From Serilophus lunatus (Eukaryota > Chordata > Aves > Passeriformes > Eurylaimidae): a DNA stretch of 64,000 nt. Each line of letters opens with the position of its first letter. Position 1 is the stretch's first letter. A program made the position numbers and the translations under genes. A model generated the notes under the pieces. It was not told the DNA's origin, made no database searches, and saw only the letters and a program-made list of their open reading frames with translations. The DNA is taken from positions 624,664-688,663 of the forward strand of contig VXBA01006154.1 of the NCBI GenBank assembly GCA_013399895.1, given 5' to 3'. Positions 24,074-36,689 of this stretch are shown here, piece by piece.

Positions 24074-24864
24074 AGAAAAAAAAAAAAAAAAGAGGTAGCA
24101 GTGAAAAAGTATGAAGGAATAAAAATGGGAAGATAGTACAAATGCTGCGTATCTTCCACAAATTCCAATGGTCCTTACCCTGATAAACTCCCACAGAGAC
24201 TGATGTAAGACCACCCAATCTTGAAAATCACCACTGAGTAGGAAAATAAATCTATGAATGCCAAAACTGAGTTTTTATGAACACTGAGAATTACCTGCTT
24301 GATCAGCTACTGCAAGCTAAATGCATTATGATCCATCACCTGCTTTTAAGTGCTTGGAACTCTAGACATTACAGTGTCAGTTACAAGGCACATTAATGAA
24401 TTGCCGGCATACTCTTTGGTCTCCTGCTGCTGCACATTAATCCAATTTATTTAGCATTGCAACCAAGGAGAAAATTTTAATCATCATAATGTGACTGCCA
24501 GCGCTCAACTGATCATACTTGTCATAGATTAGGCAAATCAAGTCTTCGGTTAAGTTGCTTTTCCACTTCAGACTGGACAAAATAACCTCACCTCACTGTT
24601 AGCTTTCAGAGAAAGATAACGATACAACTTAGCTCTTTATCATATAGACAATGTAACAAAAAATAAAAGTATCCTTTTGTGACATTATTCGTCTGAGTTC
24701 TGCCACACCAATTATAAACTGAATTCAGAAACCATATTTACATAATTGAATGTTAATGGCTTTCAAACATGGCAAATTGGTAACAGAAGATATGTGCTAA
24801 ACAATTAAAAATTTGCAATAGCATACCACGGTATTCTTAAATAATTAGAAAACAGAGTTCACAC
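24074..24864 (-). other. ARAP2: Spacer between opposed CR1 copies
   Basis: About 0.8 kb of unique intron starting with the A run. A stretch at about 24,390-24,545 has more balanced composition than its surroundings and could be a conserved noncoding element; this is only an impression. Confidence 0.5.
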
Positions 24865-25793
24865 AGACTATCATGGAAACCTGGCGACAACAGTTGAGGA
24901 GAAGGCTGAGGTATTCAACGAATTTTTGCCTTATTCTTCAATGGCAACCTCTCTTGCCACACCTCTCAGGTGAGTAGTCAGCAGGATGTGCACTGGGGGA
25001 ACACAGTGTTTCGCACTGTAAGATAAGATCAAGATCACCTGAAGATCCTGAATGTACGTAAGTCTATGGGACCTAACGAGATGCATCCCAGAGTCCTAAA
25101 GGCTGATGGAGTTGCCAAGTCACTCTCCATGATATTTGAGAAGTCATGGCAGTCAGGTGAAGTCACAGGTGACTGGAAAAGCCATCTTTAAAAAGGGAGG
25201 ACCCTGGTGTTAAGGAAGCTTCCCAGTGTCTGGCAATCACACTCCCAACACCAGAGATTTTACCTGCCTTTGACACGGTTTCCCACAACATCCTTTTCTC
25301 TAAACTGCAGAGGGACTGGTTTGATGAGTGAACTGTTAGGTGGATAAGGAAATGCTTGGATGGTCACATCCAGAGGGTAGTGGTCAGCATCCCAGAGACT
25401 CAATGGATATCAGTGACAAGTGGTGTCCCCTCAGGGCTCTGTATCGGAACAGGTTCTATTTAATACCTTCATTAATGACTCAGATGAAAAGATCAAGTGC
25501 GTGCTCAGCAAATTTGCAGATGACATCAAGCTGAGTGGTGTGCTTGGCACACCCAGAGGCCAGTATGCTACCCAGACTTTGACAAGCTCCAGGAGAACCT
25601 CATGAGGTTTAATAAGACTAAGTACAATGTGCTGCACCTGGATCAAGACACTCTCCAGCATCAATAGGCTGGGTGATAAATAGATTGAAAACAGCCCTGC
25701 CAAAAAGGACTTGAGTGTGCTGGTGGATGACAGGCTCGACATGACTCAGCAGTGTGCACTTTCAGCCCAGAAAGCCAACCGTGTTCTGCTCTT
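24865..25793 (+). mobile_element. CR1 LINE fragment, plus orientation
   Basis: An older CR1 copy in sense orientation, truncated at both ends. It covers the region after the endonuclease (a 'gagaaggctgaggta' segment), an RT core with an internal deletion near 25,245-25,265 that removes about 300 bp, the FDTVSHN block, the GVPSGLCIG-type segment, a KFADDIKLSG box and the start of the thumb. It ends around 'cagaaagccaaccg' with no CR1 3' tail. Multiple frameshifts are present. Confidence 0.85.
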
Positions 25794-28700
25794 ATGCACA
25801 CAGATATACATGCACACAACCCTTTTGCTTCCCTCTACTGACATCCACATCGCTTCCTCTCTTTCAGAATGCCAATCTCGAGCATCACCTTTGGCTTGTC
25901 CTTTCAGCTATCCTCATATCAGTCCCCTACATTATCCCACCCTTTGCCATCTTCTACCTGTTTAATATCCTTTCCTGTAATACATATTTTGGTGTTCAGC
26001 TTTGCTTTAAAAGCATCATTAGCATTAGAGAGGAAATGAAAATTACTAGGCACTCTTACTGGTTCATTCAACTTGAATAAACATTTCCATCTGCCACAGA
26101 GCAATCATTTCAATCTCTGACAAAGCAAAAAACACTCTGAACATTGAGCCAAAATGAAACAAGAGGTCTTCAATAAATAATGGACACTTATTGCCTGTAA
26201 ATAACAGAAAGAATATGCATCACTATTAAAGTTTTAACTTTGAGTTATGCATGGAGACAAAAAAATCACAAGTAATTATGGCACACATTATGGCCACTTC
26301 CCAGTACTTACATTTGACAAAGTTTCCTCAGATATCCCAGGTAAACACATCTATTTCAGAACCTCCCAAAGCAGTAAAAAAGAAGATACCGATTTCTCTT
26401 TTCAAAGACAAATTCTGGCACAAACACTAAGAAACCCAGGCCCTCCCTGACTTTAGATATCAGTGAATCTTAAATATAACCTAACAACAGGCATACATTT
26501 GAGCACACCAGGCAAGCATCTGTCAGAGCCCTCCTGATGGTAACACAGGGAAGGGTATTACTGGCATCACCACAGCAGACTGACATTTAAGCCAGTGTTT
26601 GAGCTGTCATGAAGGATCAGATGACATGTTTTTATTTAAGCATGAATGACTTCGAAACAGAAATGTGAATTTCAGCAAGCTGAAAGTTGAACAAATTGAT
26701 TCTGTACGATTTATTTTTCACTTTTGCTCCAGAGAGGAAGTTTAAGAAATTTACACTACATGAGGAGTCAAAAAAAATTGATGGTTTCATACAAGCACTA
26801 TATCACTGCCAGAAGTCCAAGCTAAACCAATCACCTTTTAACTAGAAATGGGCCTGAGACATGATGCTCTGATCTCAGTCTGAACTTCATGAAGTTCATG
26901 GTGGTTATGTTAGGATTTGGCACTTGGCTTAGGATCTTCTGCACTTTTAACAGTGCAAAAAAAAATCTTTAAAGAAACAGTGGACTCTGCTCTATCAAGG
27001 TTAATAGAAATCAATGAATCAGTTTGATCCAATCTCATTTCAATACTGTAAGAAGTCTAAATAGGGGTCTTTTAGCACTGCAGTTATAATAAACCCATCT
27101 AAGGCTGTCTGGGAATCATTCTAGTATAGATGTGAATCCCAATATGAACAGGATTTGAGGACATCCCCAGACAGATCTGCCTGGTAATTACTGGCCCAAG
27201 TGCAAACTTGAGACAGGGAAAGATTTTTAGATCAACAGCGCTCTCTAATGGATTAGTGTTTTATTACTGGGATTTTCATCATTACTGCAGTAAAAATAAT
27301 TCAGTTTTCCACTTGAAATTAAAACACAAGAGGTACTAACAGAACTGCAGACTATGAAAGCATAAAGACAGAAGCTATTTCTTCTGATTCCAAAACATCC
27401 AGAAACTGCATAAAGGAAGGACATAGTTCAAATGGAGAATATAAAAAGAATCCTCTCAGGACCGTTTAATATTTTTGGATTTAAACAAATAAGCTTTGCA
27501 AAGAAGATGCTTTTGCACCATTGTTGGCAATACTCATACACACCAGAGGAGTTGACAGGCTGGCAGCATGTCTAACCTTTCTGTTTCAGGGCTTGATTTT
27601 GGTTTGCCTTCTGATGCACTGCAGTCAGAGACCACTGCAGAGCATCCATGTAGTAGAGGGAAATAAAGATCTAGTAAAAAGGTTGTATGAGGATGTGCTT
27701 TTATGATCAGCTAAAGCAATTCTGAACTCCATGATGTCGAAAGAGCAGAGCAGACACAATCTACCACACAGCTGCACAAGCAATAGAACAAATACATATG
27801 CATATCCACACAAAAAATAATTTTAGAAAAATCTATAAAAACAGAAATTTGGGGGGGGGGGCAGTCAGATTTTCTGAGTCATAATCTGCACCCTGAAAAT
27901 GTAGAAAAGAGCAATCAAGAATTCTTCAACAGGGAAGTTTTGTATCAACATGCACAGTCAGAAAAACTGACTCAGTAAGCAGAGCTGGGAGTGCCCTTGA
28001 TTGAACAATCAAAACCCTAGTTGAGGCAAGAAACATGCTCCCAACAGGTGGAGTAAGAAAGAAGAAAGCAAAAATTTGATGCCTCATACTGTGACTCTCA
28101 AGAAAGACATAACTAGTTTCAAATGACCTAGCATTCTGGAAAACAAATGCCTCCACAAGTCTATATACCTTTGTTCCTTAATCAAGAAGCTCAGAACATC
28201 CATAAGGACCATTCAAAAATATTCAGGGGCATAAGATTCAATAAACATCAATTCTGAAGGGAAAAGTGGCTTGTTAACAATAAACATTCACAACAAGGGG
28301 ATTTTCATTTATGAGAATGCTTTCCATGGATCTATGGAAATTTCAATGAAATACTTGGACAAGCCATGATGGAAAAGTAACACTGAGCACTGCAGCACAC
28401 TGTGGGTCATCCCACAAGCAATGACTGCCAAGTAAGTTGGTCAACTTCTTTCTACTCGATTGATGCAAGAGAATCTCAGTGAAGTACAGAGTCTCAGAAC
28501 AAAGGGGTTTGCATTTTGGTTTTGTTCCTCCTTAAAGACCTATAGCTGTAAACTTTCCTTAAGTAAACAAACTGACAGGTCACCTATTCACTACAATAAT
28601 CAATACTGACAATTTCAGTGCAGGTAAAGAGTACTGTGCTCAACTATAAAGTCAAATTTCTCTTCATGATACTCATTTGGCAAAACACGTTGTAGACATA

Positions 28701-28812
28701 AATTCAAATGACACGTAGCAAATATGCTTTTGGTAACATATTATGTATCTAAATCATTTGTGGAGTTATGTTATAGCTACAAAATAGCATAATCCATAAA
28801 CTGCATCACATT
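25794..28812 (-). other. ARAP2: ARAP2 large intron
   Basis: 3.0 kb without recognised genes. It holds an 11-base G run at 27,851-27,861, which is notable because the surroundings are AT-rich. Open frames (for example 25,754-26,080 and 27,926-28,156) have no recognisable content. Confidence 0.65.
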
Positions 28813-29205
28813 TGTTGTAGGTTGATCCTGCCTGGACTCCAGGTGCCCACCAAAGCTAATCTATCTCTCCAACTCTCTCCAACCCTGGACAGGTGAGAGA
28901 AAATATAACAGAAGAATTGAGGGACAAGGCAATTGCAGAGAGAGATCACTCACCAATTACCATTGCAGAAAAACAGACTCAACTTGGGCAGACCAGTTTA
29001 ATTTATTACTAATTAAGACAGAATAGGATCCTGAGAAATAAAATCAAATCTTATATCACCTCTATCCCTGCCTCTACCTTCTTCCTAGTCTTTGCTTCTC
29101 TTTACTCTACCCTCCTCGCCACTCAGTGGCTTAGGGGAATGGGAAATGGCGGTTGTGGTCAGAACATCATACTTTGTCTCTACTGGTCCCCCCTCCTCAG
29201 GTTTG
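28813..29205 (-). mobile_element. ERVL-type LTR fragment, antisense to window
   Basis: The left end begins TGTTGTAGGTTGATCC. Its reverse complement is the CA-ending U5 terminus of a common avian ERVL-class LTR (recalled similarity: the 'ggtgcccaccaaagc' and 'gagaaaatataac' segments, then 'cagtttaatttattac'). About 390 bp are recognisable; the 5' (U3) end on the right is lost or too diverged. It lies in the same transcriptional sense as ARAP2, so its polyadenylation signals could matter, but no alternative 3' end can be shown. Confidence 0.7.
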
Positions 29206-30307
29206 CAATGCAAACCCAATACAACATTTTGGATTAGCTGGTTTTGACTGACGTCAGAGAATGAGCCTAACAAGTAAAACTTCCCTGAAAGACAGTAAGT
29301 AGAAAGAACATCTTTCTGTGTCTCAAATTTCCTTCCATACTCTGGGAAAGAATGATAAGATTTAATATTGAACATTATGTGGTCCCACAAACCCACCTAA
29401 ATAATTTCACATATAAGAGGATAACAGGTGAGGAAGTGAGATCAACTCCTAAATGAAAAGTCTTACTAAGAGACCATTCATATTTGAAGCAGAGTTTGTT
29501 TGTACACAAATTTGAATGAAACTGAGAACAAGGCAAAAATACAAAAACACCTCCCTGAAATGCCATTCCAGGTTCTTGCTACTTGTAAGCAGAGAATTTC
29601 CTCACATGGAAATAACACCTTTCATTTAATTTTTCTTCCACTAATTCATACAATCATTCATTAAACCCAGCTATCCCCATTCATTCCCTACTCGTGGCAT
29701 CCCAGAGAGTTCCACAGGTAAGTACTTTATGTTATTGTATAGTCATGCCCAAAGCAAAACCAAAAGCCCTACATGTTGGGAGCTGAAATGATAAGCCTGC
29801 TTCATGATTTCTAATATTGGATTTGTCAAAAATATTACAGTGTACAACACTGGGCAATCTACATTCTTAAAAACACAAAGAACATTCTGAACATGTAACT
29901 GAAGTATCCATTAGATATCACAATGTGCTCCAATGTACTCTTAACAGAGAACTGTATTATAACACAATGAAACCAGTGCACAAAATAAGCCTTCTGATTA
30001 AGTTGCAGGCCTATGGCCCACATTTTAAGAGGGAATTAATCCCGGCCCTGACACTAACACGTTGTGACACTTGACGCTTTTCACTTCACCTCACAATATA
30101 CTCACTTTTTTCTGTTCTACAACCGACATAATGACACTTTGCATGCTTTGTAAAACCTTCTGAGAATTTCAGCAATAAAGTACTAAATAAAGAGAGATAT
30201 GCATTTATATTGAAATGCACCTATTCACAAGGAGCCATCAATTTCCAACTCACTAGTTAAACCATCTTTATAAGGTTTCATTCACAAAAAGCGTATGAAA
30301 AATTTAC
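29206..30307 (-). other. ARAP2: ARAP2 large intron, 5' end
   Basis: 1.1 kb of intron up to the donor at 30,307, with no recognised repeats beyond the LTR. Confidence 0.7.
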
Positions 30308-30489
30308 CTGCTCATTTTTGCAGATCCATACAGTACTCCCCTGAAGTAGAATAAAGATTTTGGCTTTGTATCCTTTCAGCTCAAGATACCCGCTTTTCTC
30401 AGGGGCAACAGAGGTTCGAGATTGAGAGTTATTATCAGACTGCAATTTCAAGGCATTGAGCATTGTATTAACCCAGTCATTTCTTTCTT
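30308..30489 (-). CDS. ARAP2: ARAP2 coding exon, PH1 end and PH2 start
   Basis: 182-nt exon (residues 549-609). The translation begins EERNDWVNTMLNALKLQSDN, the C-terminal PH1 helix with its conserved tryptophan. After a polar linker (SQSRTSVAPEK) it continues SGYLELKGYKAKIFILL, the first strands of PH2. It ends with ICKNEQ at a CAG|GTAAAT donor. The acceptor is a long T tract ending TTATTTAG. Entry and exit phases fit the neighbouring exons. Confidence 0.95.
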
Positions 30490-33054
30490 CTAAATAAGAA
30501 AAAAAAAATAGTCAAAGGCAGTTAAGCAGCATTCTTCTCTACACACTGGTCTTCCCATTCTTCCTAGCATGCTATTCTGGTTGGTGGCATGGTTATAGCA
30601 CATAAGAGAGAACATTTACCTTGAAGAGGAGGTGTAAATAAAAGTAACAAAACTCTGTATCAGAGGAGATGTTGGCAAAGACAGCCGTTCAGCTAACTCC
30701 CAACAATCAACACACCAACTAAAATAAACTGATGATTGAGATTCTTAAAATCATGACTACTAGTTCTAACATGCTTAATTCCAGACAGCTTGAGGCAGTA
30801 GAAAGTTGGTATGTTCACCTTCTGGAAGCCAGAACAATGAAAAAGAACTATAGCCATTATATAAGCAGAAACCAGGGAGCCTAAATTTCATCAGTCACTA
30901 AAAAGGCAAGCCACCATCAGTGCTATTCCATGTTTGGCCATGCTTTAAATAAAAATACATGGCAATTTACAATCTATTCCACCAAGATGTGGTGGTTAAG
31001 CTTGATATTATCAAGGGTACTGAGTAATCAAGAAAATGCATGTTTGAGTATCTTTGCATGCATTATTAATTTAACATCTTAGGAATACATGACCACAAGG
31101 AGGTGAAGTAATAAAGTTCCACTCAGTATCATTCACCATGTTCAGATATTTCACCAGACTAAGATCAATATACTTTACTGCTAAGTAGTTTGAATTAATT
31201 AGACTTGCCTAATGCAATTGGAATACCATGAATATTTCAAATGCAATTTCAGGTCATAAAATATATTGGGGAATGAGTAGGGAGGGATGGAATGTTGTAT
31301 CCACAGTATGTATAAAGTTGGCAAAATTAGCACTGAACAGTGCAAAGAGCACCATGAAAACAATAACACTTCATAAATGTCACGTGTGCAATATGAAAGA
31401 ACAAATACACAAATTTAAGCATCATAAAATATTTTGAAAAATGGTAAGATTAGCCTCACAGACTAGCACAAGGAATGTGATCCAAGTGTTCCTATTAGAG
31501 GTTTTGTTTTGATACATATATACGCTCTCTTCAAATACTCCAGTGATCTTTTAAAGTACTTTAATATTGCTGAGGACATCAAATTACCTTAGAAGTGTTT
31601 TTATCAGTGGTATTTCACTCCAACTAAACAAAATCTCACTACATTTGATCGGATTATGTTCTAATTCATTGCTATCCCCTGATTAGTTAATTTTTTACCC
31701 CAAATGCCCCTAAATTTTCCAAACCATTACGTATAGTGTTTTTCCACCTAAATATTCACATCCATACAAAAATATGTGTTTTTCTGATATATCAAAGTAA
31801 GTATAAAAGTCTCAACTTCAAAATCTTTGAAAGAAGTTAAATACCCTTTGAACAGTCCCAGAACAATTTCCAACCACAAATCCACTGAAGCAACAGCACC
31901 AAGTAACACGTTTATGCACATGAAAGAAATCAAGCAGGGTGATTTACATACTTCACTATGAATACATCATCCAGTTCTGGATACAGTAAGGACCAAATTC
32001 ATTGCCCAACAAACATTTCTAACCATAAGTGAACAGCTTTACAGACAGGGTACTATGTCCAAAGACGGTTATATACTACATGAAAATGGAATTTCATATA
32101 TAAAAAGTGATTGCCCTGACTTTATTTTGTAAGTCAGTATAAGTTAATTATTTTTATAGTAGTCAAGGTAATGGTCCACAAAGCAAATTGCAGCCTTGCA
32201 AAATATATTCCACCAAGATGGTTATGTTCTCATTTATAAAAATTTGAAAAGATACATTTGGAAAGGAAATGCAAAAATAATACATACTTACTGTTAAACT
32301 CAGCTAAGAGCATACATATGTCTGAAATTATTTGAGCCAAACCTGATAAGAAGGATTTGTTCACTGATGCTGCACTCCTGTTACAGCCTGCAGCAAATGT
32401 TTACAACCAAGGTCTAACCCATAAAAATGGAATTTGATAATGGAAATGCTGAGAGACCCTTGGCTATAACAGCATGTACTACTGTAAATACACATTGTGT
32501 ATCTCTGGTTTTAGGTATTAATTTTTATTTGATTGTTTCCATAAATACATGCGCTGATATTGATTTCACGTATTACAGCTGTAGGTTGACAGAGCATTCC
32601 ATTAGAAGGCACGCCAACTTCCTTACTACAATTTAAATTTGTATTCTCTATCAATACATGGCTGAAAATACTATATAAGGCAGAAAACCCCCGATTTCCA
32701 TTGATGACAGCATCACATCCCAGCTATCAACTTCATTGTCTGTCAATTTTGTATCAAGTGGTGACTCAGAGAAGATGGCTCAGAGCACACAGGCTGTAAG
32801 AGCTGATAGTGAGACCTGAGGAATGTCCAAACAAATTAACCTTTGGGAAGGATGGGGGAGGAGGCAGAGGATTTTGGAAAATAGTCTTCTCATTCTGGTA
32901 TTTTAAAAAGCCATTCCTGAACATCAGCTCAAATCAGCTAGATTCCAGAAGTATTTCTGGTAACATAACTAGTTGTATTTCACAAATATAATTCATCAGC
33001 AGTGATTACATTTTTTTTTTTTGCTATTGATAGAATTACACATCTTCTACTTAC
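30490..33054 (-). other. ARAP2: ARAP2 intron
   Basis: 2.6-kb AT-rich intron. No mobile element or RNA gene was recognised. Open frames at 31,228-31,437, 31,748-31,933, 32,427-32,636 and 32,809-32,991 are short and show no similarity. Confidence 0.75.
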
Positions 33055-33175
33055 CTTCTTTATCCACACGGAAAACAAAAGTCCTATGGGATGTGACAAC
33101 TTCAAACTTATTCTCCCCATGAACTCTTACTGTTGCTATAGCAGAGAGCAGTATTATTCCTTTTGAGAACACTTC
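33055..33175 (-). CDS. ARAP2: ARAP2 coding exon, PH1 core
   Basis: 121-nt exon (residues 509-548 plus one base). The translation begins EVFSKGIILLSAIATVRVHG and ends FVFRVDKE, the central and late beta-strands of PH1. The acceptor is TATTACAG|GAA and the donor GAAG|GTAAGT. The match to mammalian ARAP2 is close (ENKFEVVTSHRTFVFRV). Confidence 0.95.
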
Positions 33176-33813
33176 CTGTAATAAAAAGGCAATAGAAATA
33201 TTTAATAACTCTCATGGAATATTAAATTTCTCTCAGGTAATACTACTGATCATAGTGTTTAGGAAGTTCACATACACAGTCTGTGCTCCTAGAAGTTAAT
33301 CACACTCAATAAAACTGCATTAATAAGTAAACTCCTTCACTATCCACCCATCACCAACTCCACTGTACTGTACCTCTGCACACCTACTACCTTCCAAAAT
33401 AGAATAAAGTCTTCTAGTGAGACAGAATAGGCATATTTGAGGTACAACTTCATAAATTGTTTCATGGCATTAATATTGCAAAACATCACACTCCCTTAAA
33501 TTCATGTTTTTATGCCAAAGTAAATTGTATTTACTATCTCACAGAAAATAATTTAAAATATATATAATTATTACACTTGTAGGATAGAATCAGACATGGG
33601 GGAAAAACGGTGCTTTCTCCAGGCAGAGAATTCCAAACAATTTTTCTGTTCCCCCTTGCCCCTTCAGTGGCTAACCAGTAAGAAAAGTAAATTCACTGAT
33701 TTTATCCCTAATTTTGAACACAAAGAGGGGGCATGACTCTGGAAAACTACATTTCCCTGTTACTACTAATAAGAATACTCTAGCTTAGATAAAGTATGTA
33801 CTTTTCTGTTACA
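33176..33813 (-). other. ARAP2: ARAP2 intron segment
   Basis: About 640 bp of intron between the PH1 exon and the 33.8-kb LTR, with nothing recognised. Confidence 0.7.
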
Positions 33814-34392
33814 TGTGTGCGTTGGTTTTGACTCAGATACAGGCAATTTCCTTCATAGTAGCTAGTATAGTGCTATGTTTGGTGATGGAAATAGTGTTCA
33901 TAACAAAGGGATGTGTTAGCTTTTGCTAAGCAGTGCTGACACAGAGTCACCTTATTCCACCAGTGAGGAGACTGGGGGTGCACAAGAAGCAGAGAGGTGA
34001 CACAGCCAGGACAGTTGACCTTAGCTGATCCAAGAGATATCCCTTACCATATGGCATCATGTTCAGTATATAAAGCTGGAGGAAGGAGAAGGAAGAGGGG
34101 GAATATTCAGCATGATGAAGTTAGTCGGTTCCCAAGTCACCACCAAGGGAAAGAGAGCTTTGCTCTCTTGGAGATGGCTGAACACCTGCCTGCCCTTGGG
34201 AAATGGTGAGTGAATGCTTCGGTTTGCTTTGCTTGCATATACAGCTTTTGATTTACCTCTTGAAGTGTATTGATCTCAAGTCATGAGTTTTCTCATGTTT
34301 AGCCTTGTTTATCCTTCATTCTCTCTCCTATCCTGATGGAAGGAGAGAATGAGTGGCAATATGGGACTTAGTTGCTGGCTGGGGTAAATTCA
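33814..34392 (+). mobile_element. Older ERVL-type solo LTR
   Basis: About 580 bp with TG at the start and CA at the end. Internal features match the LTR at 42,829-43,408 in order: 'atgttcataacaaa' near the start, a 'gtgcacaagaagc' block, a 'ccaagagatatccctta' block, and a TATATAAA box at 34,067-34,074 in the phrase 'gttcagtatataaag'. It ends near 'gctggggtaaattca'. Many differences from the 42.8-kb copy imply an older insertion or another subfamily. No internal viral genes are present. It is antisense to ARAP2. Confidence 0.78.
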
Positions 34393-36689
34393 GTAATCTG
34401 GGGTCAATACAAATTTTCCCAAAATTTGCAAATTTCCAACTAGGAATCAGGACAACTGAATTGACCACAAAAGCAAGTTAGGAAAAAGGAAGTGCTACGA
34501 GTACTTTCTTCGAGTACTTCATCTTTTAACATAATTAGCCCAATTATTTGGTGACAGGCATGCCTGGGGAGGAAGCTCAAGCAGACATGCACTTTGGGAA
34601 TACATCTGCACTATTTCTGGATTCCAGAGTTAATGCTACTCCTGTACGCAATACACTTTGATCAACTGGTTTTCTGGCCAAGACAATTCAGATATACTGC
34701 CGAAATTTATGATCCAGAGGTAGTAATAGTTCAGGAGTCAGCTCCCCATAAAGAATTTGTACTGCAATAACTTTCCTCCCAACATATAAATTATTATAAC
34801 AGACTTCATATAAAAATGTAAGGAACAACTGTTAACGCTCAGTATGAAGGACACATTCGAGCATGTTTTTTGTTTACTGAGTTTAATAGACCAATGATTT
34901 TCACCAAATAAACACTCATATTGTTTCACTTTGAAGTACTGATGAAACACAGTGAATGTACTTCAGCAAATAAATCAATAGAAAACTTGAAATACAGCAG
35001 AAGTCAAGATGTTACTACGGTTGCACACAAGAAACAGTCAGAATGACCATAATATTGCATATCTGGTTTCATTATGGCTATATTAGTTAAAAGAGTGATT
35101 TTAACACATTTGTAATAAGGTTGAATATTATGCTAACTACTATGACTACTGTAACTACTGGTGATCCTTCTAATGGCAAAAGAAATTTATTACATATACT
35201 ATTTCTGTAGATGTTCAGATGTAAATATGTTACGGTGTTTGCAGGCATCTACTGGCTGTGTTTGGTATTACTGTGAGAGAATAACTCAGACTGCTGGAAG
35301 TCACAACTATTTGATTTCATTTGCTCAAAAGAAAGTCTGTTTCCTTTTAAGCTGAGCACAGTTTTGCTTTGCTATTTAAAAAATCATCTATCATCCTTTT
35401 TAAAGCTTTGTTCTCCAAGGCATACATATTTTCAAATGCAGTTTAAACCATAATAATTCACCAATCAATCTTCTGCAGCAGCTTTTCTTTCATGTGCAAA
35501 AATAATGCCTGTTAAAAACTCCTTGTTGATCAAGATACAGTATCTGTCTTTGAAATACTCTAGACTAAAAATTAGGTGAATTATCTAAGAATATAGAAAA
35601 CAAAAACAACCACATGCAGCCAAAAACCTCACAGATATTTATTTTGTTACTGAGTGGTGTACACTAGTTTTAAGCTGCTAAAAAATTCTCGAACAGAACA
35701 ACTTTCTAGCAAGGAAAGCAAAGTGTTTTGGTGGTGTTTGATAGAAACTTTTATTTTTAAATACAGCCCAATGTCACTCCTTGACAGTTGTGATTTGAAA
35801 TTGGGCTAAAAGATCCTGGAAAATACCATATTGCATTGTTTTAGCTTTACTTCCACAGAAGAATAAATACGACCTATCCCAAGAATGATAATGATTCACT
35901 CCTTTTACAGTGAATTTTGTTTTTTGTTGTGCTCACATAACACAACAAAATACTAAAATTCTCCACATAAAAAGGCAAGATTTTTTCCTAAATCAAAAAT
36001 ATATTTGTTAAGGACCCTAAGCTGATTGAAAATAAATCACCATAAACTGCAGTTTTTGCCTTACTATAAAGTGCATGGTAGAGCACCAGAGTTCAGTCAA
36101 AAGTAGCAAGAAATTTGAAACAAAATCTGTGCATATTGGGTAGCTAAAAAAAAAATTCTCCAATTCTACTTTCCCCTCTTAAGTTTGCTCTCCCTTCAGT
36201 TAAGCATGTTCTGTTAAGCCATATGGGATGTTGCTCTGACTACACCAACTTTCTTGGCATGAGGAACACGGAAGAAATGACAGCATCACAGATTTAAACC
36301 AAAGACTTCCCTAGGTCAGATGCTGTGTGTTGAAAACTAAATACCTTTCTAATATATGCAGACATGAAGTAGAGATCTTTATCAGTCAGAAGTTGATGTC
36401 CAACTAGAACAAAGCTAGAGAAATATTTATAAAATTAAGTTTTAAATCAGAGAAGCATTCATATGGGCATTTTCAGGAATACTACTCTTTTCCCTCCCTA
36501 TTCTCCACTAATTTCACTCTTCAGTAGCCATGCAGCACATTTCCTCTTCTTGAGAATCTCACTCCTCTCCTGTCCCTAATTTGAATGACAAACATAAATA
36601 TTTAATATTAATATTGTTTCTGGGTAAAATAAACACTAAGTCTACGTTTCTCTGCTTGCAAGGTTAATCAGAAAAACATCAGTATGGAT
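34393..36689 (-). other. ARAP2: ARAP2 intron segment
   Basis: 2.3 kb of AT-rich intron between the LTR and the hAT element; no feature supported. Confidence 0.7.

Noticed and set aside
36284..36291. ATCACAGA as the left target duplication of the hAT element
   Set aside because: Matches the 8 bp after the right end, but no hAT terminal repeat begins next to it; likely chance.
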